In this document: in pieces, positions 12,416-24,456 of the stretch
Numbering within the stretch: position 1 is the first letter of the stretch
How the letters are laid out: every line of letters begins with the position of its first letter
NCBI RefSeq assembly: GCF_000002235.5
Contig: NW_022145609.1
Span: 23,114,408-23,178,407, forward strand
DNA length: 64,000 nt
From: Strongylocentrotus purpuratus
Taxonomy: Eukaryota; Echinodermata; Echinoidea; Camarodonta; Strongylocentrotidae
Direction of reading: 5' to 3'
Notes under the pieces: generated by a model
The model's input: only the letters and a program-made list of their open reading frames with translations
Told to the model about the DNA's origin: nothing
Databases searched by the model: none
Position numbers and translations under genes: made by a program

Positions 12416-12601
12416 ATTCAAAAGTTGTTCCTAGCAGATCGCGATCTCGAGAATAATTATCCAACAGCATCACGTGACCTAGCCAAGTTTCTCTGTCTTC
12501 AGCCTTGTCTCACCGACTTGACTATAACGAACGATAATGGAATTATACGCCTACATGATGATTTCTACCTTGAAATTGCTCGACTAGCTTCTTCCTCAAA
12601 G
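12416..12601 (+). CDS. LRR exon closing module copy 1 (phase 0-0)
   Basis: The acceptor CACTTTCAACAG lies before ATTCAA; the donor is TCAAAG then GTGATT. 62 codons: IQKLFLADRDLENNYPTASR, DLAKFLCLQPCLTDLTITND and LHDDFYLEIARLASSSK. Two LRRs. It is the paralogue of 23194-23373 and a close relative of the amplified 27-37 kb cassette. Confidence 0.8.
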
Positions 12602-12819
12602 GTGATTTTTAACATGTCTGTTAATTTTCTATGAAGATTCGTCTTTGCATTAATACTTGATTAATGTAATTGCGCTATACTTCATAGTACGTGAAAAACT
12701 GTATAATAAAATTAATGTGTGTTTACTGGTAAGGCTATATCTCATGGACATTTGGTATAATTATTTCGCACTCTTCGTTTAACTCATTGGAAATTTCGGT
12801 GAAAGTTTAGATTATAATA

Positions 12820-13330
12820 TAGTATTAATGACTGCTTTGAGAGAAATAGTTGTTTTTATACGCTCAAGGGAAGGTTAGAATTGTGCTATTCCCCGAGGCG
12901 TGCCGAGGGGAATAGCCGCTGCTCCATTAAACAGGCCCTTCTTTTACTTTTGCAATGCATATTGGCACGAACTTAGATCAAGATCTATCGGCAGATGTTG
13001 TTTTTTTTTTTTTTGAAGTTTATTTTCGTCTTCATGTCAACAATGCAAGATAAAATTGTCGGTAAGATCGATCGAGATTCAATTGTATTGAAATTACCGA
13101 CCAATTCTTCGCACACGTACGGTATCCTCGATCGCTCATACCATTTTTTAACATGTAAACCTATGGGGTAACCATGGAGACTGACCTATTTTCCTAATAA
13201 CCATGGTTATTGTGATTTTGAACTGTTTTTTAACCATGGTTACCGAGAATTTTCGGGAACAGTTAAAGTTTATGAATGCAATTTCGACCAATCAGATTGC
13301 TGGATTACTTAAGTGAGGTATATAATTATA
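12820..13330 (-). mobile_element. Fragment of a mobile element with terminal hairpin family
   Basis: The motifs TAATGACTGCTTTGAGAG (left) and GACCAATCAGATTGCTGGAT followed by TACTTAAGTGAGGTATATAA (right) are the same as at 25950-26810 and, inverted, at 39440-40350. The middle has been replaced or lost and no coding remnant remains here. A further feature is AACCATGG repeats near 13170-13250. Confidence 0.5.
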
Positions 13331-13585
13331 ATTATTATTACTATTTTGCTCCGTATTTTACATCCAAAGGTTTCACCAGTCTCTTCAATATTACGCCTCG
13401 ATGTATTTGCTTTTAGTAATGAAAAAAAAAAACACTTATTCAATCTCGGATTGTATGGTTAAAAATAAAAAATATATCAATGATGAAAATAACAAACAGT
13501 GCTCGGCCCCCCCCCCCTCTTCTTTGCTTGAACATGTGCGTAGATAAGTTTATCCTGGTTTGGCGCAATATCAGTGTATGACCTA

Positions 13586-13908
13586 GGGGTGGTTCATAAA
13601 GCTGTTCGTAAAGTTACGCATGACTTTACGAACGACTTGTATGTAAAGTGCCAGAAAGGATGCCCAAAGTTTTTCCCGATGTTTTAACAAAGTGTGACTA
13701 TATTTCCAATAACCTCAATTAAATTATGGCAAAAAAATATACTTTGCATTAAAAATGTTTGTTATAATAAGAATGTTAATCTACATCCGCACAGTTCAAC
13801 TTTAGTTGATGCAGTTAATAATGACTGAGCATCAGATTCGGCTTTTCATATTTAAGTCATCCTTAAAGTCATGCGTAACTTTACAAACAGCTTTATGAAA
13901 ACACCCCC
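13586..13908. mobile_element. Short inverted-repeat MITE
   Basis: The left arm GGGGTGGTTCATAAAGCTGT continues through TCGTAAAGTTACGCATGACT. The right end carries its reverse complement (AGTCATGCGTAACTTTACAA then ACAGCTTTATGAAAACACCC). The arms are about 45 bases with a few mismatches; the centre is non-coding. Target duplication not clear. Confidence 0.7.
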
Positions 13909-14712
13909 GGATGCTGTAAACGTTACATACGCCACTGGGCTGGGGTATTCCTAGGAGATGCACATTTGAATTTATGTTAATTTAGCATAATAGAGGAAAT
14001 CGTAGAAAATACAGCTTATTCATTGTTTTCTTTCATGCGACACCATAAACATGCTCAATGCAACATGCATGATCAATAACATACCCTTGAATGGTGAACA
14101 CTCCTATTTTAGATATTCAGGGAACCTCCCCTGTAGAAACCTAATACAAAACAAGTATAATCAATATCCCCATAGCAAAAGTATGACTGGCTGCCTTCTT
14201 CTTCAGTATGTGTCGACAGATTTGCTAGTCCATGTAGAAACACAAATAAGGGTTACTATATCATAGAGTCTGACGAGTAGGATTTTTGTTGACATATTTT
14301 GGGTTTGGGTCTTAAAAAATGGCAAGGGATTCCATCTTGACGGTGCTGTCGGGCAGTCTATTCCAGTCTTTACATTAACACGGGACAGAGGAGAACTTGC
14401 AGGCATCTGTCTGCTCCAAATGTTTTGATCGACTAGATCAAGGATGCATAACTTTATTCAAATAAAAGTGATAGGTGTCGGGGGTTGAGATCAGACTTTC
14501 AATTGCCTGTGTGATCAGAGAGTGCACAGTTTGAATTTATAAATGCGCGATATAAGGGCGAACTATTATTATTATTATTATCGAAAATTTGTGTAAAGTT
14601 TTCTTAGATTCTGTTTTGATCTACAAAATTGTATTTCCTTTACTAATTTTCTTAACCTTAAATTGAAGGTTATCTCAATAATCTGCGTTAACTTTATTCT
14701 GTTTTCACGTAG

Positions 14713-15128
14713 GTTGGAGCATCGGGTCATTCGGTATGTAAACTTAATATAAATCATCGGTTCCTCAACGACATACTGGAGCATGGCTTTACTGTGGAAA
14801 CGCTTTTTCCAAACTTGGAACACCTGCGTTTCACTACTCTCCAAACAGTGTCCCCTAACATCGTAGGATCATTAGCCCATTCTGGACTTAAAGAGCTGTC
14901 ATTTGAAACAGAAGAATTAGATGACTATGATTCCTTTCAAGGAGATTCTCTTGAAGATGAGGAATATCATGTCCCTCTGGTCGGAGATCCCTCCTCTCTG
15001 GAACAAGTTTTCTTGAAGTCATTTCCACTACTTACCAATCTCTCATTCAAGGAGCTTGTGATTGGAAACAATCGTTGTAAAATAATACTGAGCTCTCTCA
15101 AACAGCATCATCACTTGAAAAACTTATG
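14713..15128 (+). CDS. Large LRR-region exon, module copy 2 (phase 0-2)
   Basis: The acceptor TTTTCACGTAG lies before GTTGGAGCA; the donor follows AACTTATG with GTAAGA. About 138 residues: VGASGHSVCKLNINHRFLND, PNLEHLRFTTLQTVSPN, GLKELSFETEELDDYDSFQG, then SLEQVFLKSFPLLTNLSF and ILSSLKQHHHLKNL. Relative to 7438-7835 the acidic loop is six residues longer (DDYDSFQGD region), the main difference between copies. Confidence 0.75.
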
Positions 15129-16905
15129 GTAAGACATTTCGTAAAATTCCAAAGTCAATATAACATTTTGAAGATGGATGTTGTAAAATAGAAAAGTGTA
15201 GTGACCGAATATGTAAAAAAAAAAAAAAGTGTCGCTTCGGGCACATGCTTGATTGTGTGAAATGCAAACTTTCCACTAGTCTAGTTCCCCACCGAGGGTC
15301 GGTATTTCAAAGAAATTGACGGATGCCTCTGCCTTGTAAATCTGTAAAGTTGTTGTCTCGACCCTCCCCTCTAAAATTTAGAAAAACCCATGAAGTATCT
15401 AAATTAACGATTCACACTTGCACAACCCCACTGAGAGAACGGAGAAATGTGGTCAAAAGTGTTCAAACTACAGAATGCATATTTTCTTGCATGGTCAATG
15501 CGCTCCCTCGCAAAACAAAATGTAATTTGGCAAAGTGCGTGGAGAATGTAAAATCCGATCTTCCCAATGTATTCGCTTTGTGTTCACATGAATGTTCCGT
15601 TTCCCCCTTTCCTTTTTGCACCATCCCCTACCACCACAATTTTTGTTCCAGGCACAAGCCTCAGAGTCGAGCCTGTTCAGCCCCCCCCCCCCCCCGCACT
15701 TTTAACAACACTCCGATCCCTGATTATATCTAAGACCTTTCGCAGTGTTATTACATAGTATTATGTAGCGAGGGAGGGGGATACCCAAATCTAGATTATG
15801 GAGGTTTTCGCAAATTGCATGTCTGAAACTTGATTCTGGAGGTAATGTGTACAAACGTAAGAGACTCTAGGTGACTCTAGGCTCGGCAAGCTTATATTCG
15901 TAAAAGACGCGAATTGCAATAGATTGATGATGACAGTAGCCAGACTTGTTTTAATACAAACGCGCAATGGAGCGTAGCCACCAAGCAAGGTAATTAATTT
16001 GGAATTCTGAACCTGTGCCTTTACCTGTACAATGCGTGTACTTTGTGGCATTATGCTAGGTTTTCTTTGACACTATTTGTATTTCCTATCTGGAGTGACG
16101 GTCCAGCCGAGGATTTCGCACGGGACACTTATCCTTTACTATTTGCTTATAGTGAAACCTATTAAGCTCATTTTGTTCACTTCCTTATAACCAAATGTCT
16201 GCCAGTGATATAATCTTAACATTCGGGATCAAAATACCGTATAGTAAGTAATGCGTTCCATTACCCCGTTAACGTCAAAAAAGATTTAGTTTACACGATG
16301 CACTAAGGACTTATTTTCAGGAATGTTTTCCCTTTTGGAAACTGTGGTACTCAATTTATATTTTGGTTGCAACTTTTTCTAAATTGCCAAGGGATGGAGA
16401 CATGTGCCCACATCTGCCCCACTCACCGCTTCAGGATCACAACCCCTTATTTGCTTCAGTTTCAAGTACAAACAAGTTGTACATGTCAAACTTATCAGCG
16501 TTCCTTAGTGACACTTTTTACCTGTCTGAACATAATGAATGTAACTAGTATTTACATGTTAAGGGAGAGGGGTAGATAACGTATATGTTGACAAATCGAG
16601 CATGAGCAAAATAGTCATATTTGCCAATCAAATATTAATGTTCCAACTAAATTTTTGAACATCCCTTTAGGATTGCATTCCATTAGTTTATGTCACTTTA
16701 TTTTCGCATAATTATTTTTTTAATCCTCGCCACAGCATATAATTAGCTATTGTAAGGCCACATTAACGAATGACGCCAGGACGCTGTAAACGTTTTTCTT
16801 TTTCTTTCGAGGAGGAATAAGTTGCTCGATTCTTTCGTACTTCATGCGAAACTGGATGAAAGACTTTAAAAGTATATAACTCTATTCAATGACGTGTCTT
16901 TACAG
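15129..16905 (+). other. Intron of module copy 2
   Basis: Colinear with 7836-9284. Poly-C run at 15680-15696. The first 600 bases hold an open frame (15323-15733) that has no intact equivalent in copy 1, so it is not considered a gene. Confidence 0.55.
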
Positions 16906-16999
16906 CGTCATTCACTGTTACACTGATGAGGATCTCGACCCCATTGTGTCGGCTATCAACATGGAAAACAGGATGAAGGTTAATATTCAACATGACCAG
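16906..16999 (+). CDS. Short LRR-region exon, module copy 2 (phase 2-0)
   Basis: The acceptor GTCTTTACAG lies before CGTCATT; the donor is GACCAG then GTAAAT. The split codon gives TG|C (Cys) where copy 1 has Ser. The rest reads VIHCYTDEDLDPIVSAINME and NRMKVNIQHDQ, about 85% identical to copy 1. Confidence 0.72.
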
Positions 17000-17737
17000 G
17001 TAAATATATATATTTTTTGAGGCATCGATACAATATGAACACACTTTTAATCACAGACCTGATGTAGATGTAATAAGCAAAATTACATATGTTAACCCAG
17101 TAATTTCACCTTCGGGCTTATGCCGTTTCGAAGTTAAACATCATGAGCAATAACCGAAACTCTCGTCCAGTGGAACAAAATATTGATTGGAAAAAATACG
17201 CACAGATCTGAAGAACTAGATATTATTGACATTAACCACAAATATAATTTATTGCATTTCTTTATGATAATAATCAGTAATCGCTCGATAATATACAAAT
17301 CCGATATGATGGGTGGAGGTTACCTCCTATGAATCACAATGCAGCACGATTGCATTTGATTAAAATTTACGAGAATGAGTCTCTGCTCCAGACTTTTTTT
17401 ACCTATTTCTACAACCAAATATTTTCAAAATGTTGTCATGTAGCAGCAATTTAACAAGACCTATTTTCACTACGGTCCTGCGATCAAAATTTCACAAATG
17501 CGACCATACCTCTTGAATTTTAATCTGGACTCATTTATACCTCATTGACACTTCGGAAATGACTATAAACCGATTTCAAACCGACTTACTTTTCGTCATT
17601 CTGGATCTGGTTCTGGATAGATACTCCGACGAATCGGGTAATGAAATTGTTTGAGCGGTCTATTTTTGACTTGTGTCGGTCTCGGTGTGACATGAATATC
17701 AACTTTATAATTAACTAATCATATTTATTTGTAACAG
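17000..17737 (+). other. Intron of module copy 2
   Basis: Colinear with 9379-10228. No exon or transposon recognised. Confidence 0.55.
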
Positions 17738-17890
17738 GCCCAGAAGCAACTCAAATGTATAAGAATGTCATCAAGCTTAGCGGATGCTCTGTGCAATCGG
17801 ACATCCATACAGGAGTTGAGTCTGATGGAGAAAACCATCTTCTCCAATGCTTGGTGTTTAGAGGAAAACGAAAGAAAAATAGACTCGAAG
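17738..17890 (+). CDS. LRR exon, module copy 2 (phase 0-0)
   Basis: The acceptor TTTGTAACAG lies before GCCCAG; the donor is TCGAAG then GTAATT. 51 codons: AQKQLKCIRMSSSLADALCN, RTSIQELSLMEKTIFSNAWC and LEENERKIDSK. Same length as 10229-10381; substitutions concentrate in the second half after IQEL. Confidence 0.72.
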
Positions 17891-18199
17891 GTAATTATAA
17901 GTGTGTCAGTGTATTGGCAGCCAGTTCTTCTCATTGATTATGTTCCTCGATATGTCGCAAATGTTAATGAGAAGTTACCCATATGACCTAACATTGCATT
18001 GTTGTTGAACATGGCAAAATCTTAGCAAATCGGGAAAATATTTATGAACGTCGCCGCCTCCCTTCAAGCCGACGAAAAAGGAACCCCCCCCCCCCCCGAA
18101 AAAAAGAGAGAGGAGAGAGAAGAGGAAAAGTAAGAGGACGTAGGAACAAAAAGGAGCAAAGAAACATTTTTGAAAATTGAGACAAGGATTAAGAGTCAA

Positions 18200-18520
18200 G
18201 AATGGAACAACGAATCGCCTTCTTTCTCTAATAATTTAATGAAACGTCAAAGCTTCCACGCTTCGCGCGAGAGGGGGGGGAAACTGAATTCAGACTAGGA
18301 TTAAGAGTCGGAACGGTACAACGCATCGTCTTCTTTCTGTAAGAAATCAATGAAATGTCAAAGCTTCGCGCGTGGGCGGGGGGGGGGGGCTAAATTCAGA
18401 CGAGGATTAAGAGTCGAGAACGGTACAACGAATCGTCTTCTTTCTCTGTAATTTAATGAAACGTCAAAGCTTCCGCGCCTTGCCCGTAGGGGGAAAAACT
18501 AAATTCAGACAAGAGTTAAG
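18200..18520 (+). repeat. About 115-bp satellite units, forward orientation
   Basis: Units read GGTACAACGAATCGTCTTCT, TTAATGAAACGTCAAAGCTT, the short palindrome CGCGCTTCGCGCG, a poly-G run, then CTGAATTCAGACGAGGATTA. At least three units are present, and the same units recur at 20170-20490 and at 63365-63780. Confidence 0.85.
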
Positions 18521-18954
18521 ACTCGACGATGGTAAAAACGAATCGTTTTTTGTTGTGGTATAACAAAAATAGAACCCAATTTGAATGCGTGTTTTAAGTC
18601 ATTGCACGAAAATAAACTTGATCTCTCATTTCGCACGTTTTGTCGAAATGAACTCTTTTCCGTGTAATCACATCAACATGATGTCAACATTGAGCATGTT
18701 AAGACACAATTTTAGTGTGTTCAGAAGAGCGCTTTGCCATGAACATGGTCAATCAGGGGCGTAAATCCGTACCGAGGAGTGGGGGGATGATCGGCGATAG
18801 CCATCACATACTAGCACGAGCACACGCTCACACTAATTTACGCAAGCGCGTGCGATCGCGCACGCACAAACACACAACACACACACCACACACACACACA
18901 CACAAACGCGCACACACACGCACATACACAAACGAACAAACAACAAACAATATT

Positions 18955-19850
18955 AGAGAAAGAAGACGATTCGTTGTACCGTTCTCGAAAATAATCCTCG
19001 TCTGAATTCAGTTCCCCTCCCCCTTCCCTCCCGCGCGAAGCGCGGAAGCTTTAACGTTTGATTAAATCATTAGGGAAAGAAGACGATTAGTTGTACCATT
19101 CTCGACTTTTAATCCTCATCTGAATTCAGTTTTTCCCTTCCCCCCCCCCTTCTGCGCGAAGCGCGGAAGCTTTTACGTTTCATAAAATCATTGGAGAAAA
19201 AACGATTCGTTGTACCGTTCTCGACTTTTAATCTTCATCTGAATTCAGTTTTTCCCCCTCCCCCCCCCCCCTTCCCTCCCGCGCGAAGCGCGGAAGCTTT
19301 TACGTTTCATTAAATCATTAGAGAAAGAAGACGATTCGTTGTACCGTTCTCGACTCTTAATCCTCGTCTGATTTCAGTTCCCCCTTCCCTCCCGCGCGAA
19401 GCGCGGAAGCTTTTACGTTTGATTAAATCATTAGGGAAAGAAGACGATTAGTTGTACCATTCTCGACTTTTAATCCTCATCTGAATTCAGTTTTTCCCTT
19501 CCCCCCTTCTGCGCGAAGCGCGGAAGCTTTTACGTTTCATAAAATCATTGGAGAAAAAAGACGATTCGTTGTACCGTTCTCGACTTTTAATCTTCATCTG
19601 AATTCAGTTTTTCCCTCCTCCCCCCCCCCCCCCCTTCCCTCCCGCGCGAAGCGCGGAAGCTTTTACGTTTCATTAAATCATTAGAGAAAGAAGACGATTC
19701 GTTGTACCGTTCTCGACTTTTAATCCTCATTTGAATTCAGTTTTTTTTCTCCCCCCCCCCTCCCTCCCGCGCGAAGCGCGGAAGCTATCACGTTTCATTA
19801 AATCATTAGAGAAAGAAGACGATAAGTTGTACCATTCTCGACTCTTAATT
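18955..19850 (-). repeat. About 115-130-bp satellite units, reverse orientation
   Basis: About eight units starting GAGAAAGAAGACGATTCGTT at roughly 18956, 19073, 19194, 19319, 19436, 19551, 19684 and 19805. Each contains GCGCGAAGCGCGGAAGCTTT. Unit length varies with the poly-C tract. Higher-order order (two alternating unit types, GATTAG and GATTCG variants) is visible. Confidence 0.88.
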
Positions 19851-20163
19851 TCTTTAAAAAGGGGATGTTTTTTTTTTCTCTCTTTCTTTGGACTCCTGAG
19901 AAATGTAAAAAGGAGGTTATAAAATATCTTGAATATCAAATCCCGGGATCAAATTCCTGAAATTCCTGCTAGCTTTGAAAGCTCATTCAGGATTATTTCA
20001 TTTTGAAAAGTAAAAGCATTGGCTCCAGTCCCCCTCGATCGACTAGAGCTCACTTGAAATGGGGGGGGGGGGGGGGGGGGGTTGTACATTAAGTAGTGTT
20101 CGGATTTTTTGGGGGGAGAGGGGTTGTACATTAGTAGTGTTCCAGATTTTGGGGGGGGGGAGG

Positions 20164-20830
20164 GTCAGAATGGAACAACGAATCGCCTTCTTTCTCTAAT
20201 AATTTAATGAAACGTCAAAGCTTCCACGCTTCGCGCGAGAGGGGGGGGAAACTGAATTCAGACTAGGATTAAGAGTCGAACGGTACAACGCATCGTCTTC
20301 TTCTGTAAGAAATCAATGAAATGTCAAAGCTTCGCGCGTGGGCGGGGGGGGGGGGGGCTAAATTCAGACGAGGATTAAGAGTCGAGAACGGTACAACGAA
20401 TCGTCTTCTTTCTCTAATTTAATGAAACGTCAAAGCTTCCGCGCCTTGCCCGGAGGGGGGAAAAACTAAATTCAGACAAGAGTTAAGACTCGACGATGGT
20501 AAAAACGAATAGTTTTTTGTTGTGGTATAACAAAAATAGAACCCATTTGAATGCGTCTTTTAAGTCATTGCACGAAAATAAACTTGATCTCTCATTTCGC
20601 ACGTTTTGTCGAAATGAACTCTTTCCGTGTAATCACATCAACATGATGTCAACATTGAGCATGTTAAGACACAATTTTAGTATGTTCAGAAGAGCGCTTT
20701 GCCATGAACATGGTCAATCAGGGGCGTAAATCCGTACCGAGGAGTGGGGGGATGATCGGCGATAGCCATCACATACTAGCACGAGCACACGCTCACACTA
20801 ATTACGCAAGCGCGTGCGATCGCGCACGCA

Positions 20831-20868
<38 letters not shown>

Positions 20869-22130
20869 CGCACACACACGCACATACACAAACGAACAAA
20901 CAACAAACAATATTAGAGAAAGAAGACGATTCGTTGTACCGTTCTCGAAAATAATCCTCGTCTGAATTCAGTTCCCCTCCCCCTTCCCTCCCGCGCGAAG
21001 CGCGGAAGCTTTAACGTTTGATTAAATCATTAGGGAAAGAAGACGATTAGTTGTACCATTCTCGACTTTTAATCCTCATCTGAATTCAGTTTTTCCCTTC
21101 CCCCCCTTCTGCGCGAAGCGCGGAAGCTTTTACGTTTCATAAAATCATTGGAGAAAAAAGACGATTCGTTGTACCGTTCTCGACTTTTAATCTTCATCTG
21201 AATTCAGTTTTCCCTCCTCCCCCCCCCCCCCTTCCCTCCCGCGCGAAGCGCGGAAGCTTTTACGTTTCATTAAATCATTAGAGAAAGAAGACGATTCGTT
21301 GTACCGTTCTCGACTCTTAATCCTCGTCTGATTTCAGTTCCCCCTTCCCTCCCGCGCGAAGCGCGGAAGCTTTTACGTTTGATTAAATCATTAGGGAAAG
21401 AAGACGATTAGTTGTACCATTCTCGACTTTTAATCCTCATCTGAATTCAGTTTTTCCCTTCCCCCCCTTCTGCGCGAAGCGCGGAAGCTTTTACGTTTCA
21501 TAAAATCATTGGAGAAAAAAGACGATTCGTTGTACCGTTCTCGACTTTTAATCTTCATCTGAATTCAGTTTTTCCCTCCTCCCCCCCCCCCCCCCCCCCC
21601 CCCTCCCGCGCGAAGCGCGGAAGCTTTTACGTTTCATTAAATCATTAGAGAAAGAAGACGATTCGTTGTACCGTTCTCGACTTTTAATCCTCATTTGAAT
21701 TCAGTTTTTTTTCTCCCCCCCCCCCCCCCCCTCCCTCCCGCGCGAAGCGCGGAAGCTATCACGTTTCATTAAATCATTAGAGAAAGAAGACGATAAGTTG
21801 TACCATTCTCGACTCTTAATTTCTTTAAAAAGGGGATGTTTTTTTTTCTCTCTCTTTCTTTGGACTCCTGAGAAATGTAAAAAGGAGGTTATAAAATATC
21901 TTGAATATCAAATCCCGGGATCAAATTCCTGAAATTCCTGCTAGCTTTGAAAGCTCATTCAGGATTATTTCATTTTGAAAAGTAAAAGCATTGGCTCCAG
22001 TCCCCCTCGATCGACTAGAGCTCACTTGAAATGGGGGGGGGGGGGGTTGTACATTAAGTAGTGTTCCGGATTTTGGGGGGGGAGAGGGGTTGTACATTTA
22101 GTAGTGTTCCAGATTTTTTTTGGGGGGGAG
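20164..22130. repeat. 1.97 kb tandem duplication, second copy
   Basis: Same order of elements as 18195-20163. CA microsatellite at 20833-20866, reverse satellite units from 20921 to about 21815. The end corresponds to the poly-G/TTGTACATT sequence near 22040-22120. Confidence 0.9.
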
Positions 22131-22509
22131 GGGTCTCCAAGGTAGGAAAAGCCAGCGAAAAGCCGGCGAAAGGGGGATTCAGAAATGTTGGCAGTCCTGA
22201 GATAGGGTGGGGGGGGGGTGCTTTCAAAGGGCGGGAACGAGCGTACGCGTACCCTAAATAATACTAAGTGGGGGGAGCCGGGCATCTACTGTACATTATT
22301 GCACTTTTTAAGCGCTCGCGCGCTAGCGCACTTTACGTCTGGGCTATAATAATACCTTGCAAAATAACGAAAAATTATTCTAAAGTTTATGAAGTGCTTG
22401 TTCGCGGACGTCGCGCAACTACTCTTAATGATCGTGACATGCTATATCCGTGTAGGCTATACAGTTATACTTACATTAAAAAAATAACTCATTTCTCATG
22501 TATTATGCT

Positions 22510-22595
22510 TAAATTGAAACAATCACATTTTTTTTTCTTCTTCTTCTTCTTCTTCTTCTTCTTCTTCTTCCTTTTTTTCTCTTTTTTTTTTGTAA
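22510..22595 (+). repeat. TTC/T-rich microsatellite
   Basis: Runs of TTC units flanked by poly-T, inside the right part of the hAT-like element. The long open frame across it (22268-22846) is a simple-sequence artefact. Confidence 0.85.
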
Positions 22596-23193
22596 TATCA
22601 GGGGGGATGATTGTACAGGCCATCCCCCCCCCCCCTACTTCAAGCCAGGGGGGATGCAGCCCCCCATCCCCCCGGGATTTACGCCCCTGTGGTCAATCAC
22701 TGTTTATTTTCATTTTACACAGATATCTTAATCGCGTAGTAGGAGGGAAGCGAAATAAGTCACTGTTCACTATAATTGCGCCTCTTATCAGTACTATTTT
22801 TCCTTCAAAATTAATCTCATATAAGCATTCATCAATCAACCCCTGAGCATGTTTATAAGTGGTGCTTTTTGAGAGGAAAAGAAAGAAAATTTGCTTCATT
22901 TCGAAAAGCCTAACGCCCATGCATTGGTAATGTAGAATGACAACAGAGATGTAGATAAACCGTTGATGAATGGGCTTCCTTGATGAAATGTAATTTGATA
23001 TTAATGAATAGTAAAAATAATAGGCGGTTAGTTGAATTACATGTATTGATGATTTTATTGGTGTTATTATTTTTATCAGTACATTCGTCATCATTTTCAT
23101 TACTTTTAATATTATTTTCATCATCTTTAATAATCATTGATATTATATAAGATTATCATCATCATTTCTATCGTCATCTTTCACTTTCAACAG

Positions 23194-23373
23194 ATTCAAA
23201 AGTTGTACTTAGAATATTGCAATCTGAAGAATAATGATTCAACAGCATCACGTGACCTAGCCAGATTTCTCTGTCTTCAGCCTTGTCTCACCGACTTGAT
23301 GGTAAATGGGTATTGTGGATATCTACATGATGATTTCTACCAGGAACTTTCTCGTCTTGCTTCTTCCTCAAAG
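23194..23373 (+). CDS. LRR exon closing module copy 2 (phase 0-0)
   Basis: The acceptor CACTTTCAACAG lies before ATTCAA; the donor is TCAAAG then GTGATT. 60 codons: IQKLYLEYCNLKNNDSTASR, DLARFLCLQPCLTDLMVNGY and LHDDFYQELSRLASSSK. Paralogue of 12416-12601, two residues shorter in the variable segment before LHDDFY. Confidence 0.8.
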
Positions 23374-24456
23374 GTGATTTCTAACGTTTGTTACTTTTCA
23401 TCGAATTAAATCTTGCCATTGACATTTCCTAGTACCCGAGGAAGGAAAGATCAGAAGTTTAACACAGGAAATAAAAATCTCAATTGATTCATGCAAGTTT
23501 GCTCTATATCCCTAGGGTATATGTATAAATTATGATAAACATATTTTAAATTATGCATTACTTCTTTCTAACTCGCCTAAAAGAATTGAAAAGTTTTTGT
23601 ACTTTCCGACAGAAAGATTAACAAAACTTGTTTTAGAAAGTGGGAATTTATTTCCGTGCCTTGTTATGTAACATTTAAAAAATTGAAGAAACACCGTGCC
23701 ATTGTTATTTTTGTGTTAGTAGCTAGTAGTAATAGCGGTATTAGTAGTAATAGTAGTAGAAGTAGTAGTATCAATAGTAGAAATCAGGGCCCGCAGAACG
23801 GCGGGGCTCGGGGCCCGAGACCCCGAGCTCCCCCCCCCCGCCCTTCTACTTGTTTGTAATACTTAAAATGTTTTTTTTTTTTTTTTTTTTAAAGAGAGAG
23901 AGAGAGAGAAGACAACGAGAGGGAGGAAAAAAGACATTTTATCTTTAATGGTCAAATTGTTAATACTCATGGAAACGGAAAACTTGTGTTGGAACGAATA
24001 TCAAAGGAATGGTAGGTACAGGCCGTTTGCATAGTAAATCATAGACATAGTAAATGCCCATAGAAGTGGTCTGAGAGGAGGCCGATTTGATGTACCGTAA
24101 AGAATATAACATAATTTAAGCTTAGGCGGACAGGGATTAACTGCAAGGACGAAATGTGAAAAATTCAAACACAATTGGCAATAAATTACATGGGTTTGTT
24201 TTACAATAAGAGAGTGTTTGTGATACGTATATTAATTAATTATATCTTTCGACAATGTTTCATCATGCAAACTGGTCTTTAAATTATTTTATACCTATTT
24301 ATCTCTTCATGTTACATATGATCGTGATGATATTTGCCTCTGAGTTTTACTATGGAATTTCAGAATTATAATGTTTTTCCTATGACTGCCTTTTATACGT
24401 CTTCTGTGGTTTCATGCAGGACAGCTGGAAGCTATACTTTCATTTGTCTTAATGTA

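Larger units (their letters stand above)
12602..14712 (+). other. Intron with several mobile-element pieces
   Basis: Holds the element fragment at 12.82-13.33 kb, a poly-C run at 13507-13517, an inverted-repeat MITE at 13586-13908, and an ATT tail at 14565-14580 typical of SINE ends (preceded by GCGCGATATAAGGGCGAAC). No coding exon recognised. Confidence 0.5.
14560..17990 (+). repeat. Segmental duplication, copy 2 (three-exon module)
   Basis: Paralogue of 7.29-10.48 kb with conserved exon order and phases. After 17.99 kb the copies are separated by about 4.7 kb of inserted satellite and transposon sequence before the shared sequence resumes at 22.78 kb. Confidence 0.85.
18195..20163. repeat. 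1.97 kb tandem duplication, first copy
   Basis: Nearly identical to 20164-22130; differences are mostly in poly-C or poly-G lengths. Each copy holds about three satellite units in one orientation, a middle section with a CACA microsatellite, then about eight units in the opposite orientation. Confidence 0.9.
18754..22689. mobile_element. hAT-like element, internally duplicated left end
   Basis: The right end GGGATTTACGCCCCTG at 22689 is followed by TGGTCAAT. The left end CAGGGGCGTAAATCC is preceded by the same 8 bases at both 18746-18753 and 20711-20718. An 8-bp target duplication with CAGGGGC ends is typical of hAT elements. Because of the tandem duplication the left end exists twice, so the original element is either 20719-22689 (about 1.97 kb) or the whole interval. 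No transposase seen. Confidence 0.65.

Noticed and set aside
22268..22846. 192-residue open frame
   Set aside because: Crosses a poly-T/TTC tract and the end of a transposon into intron sequence; composite artefact.
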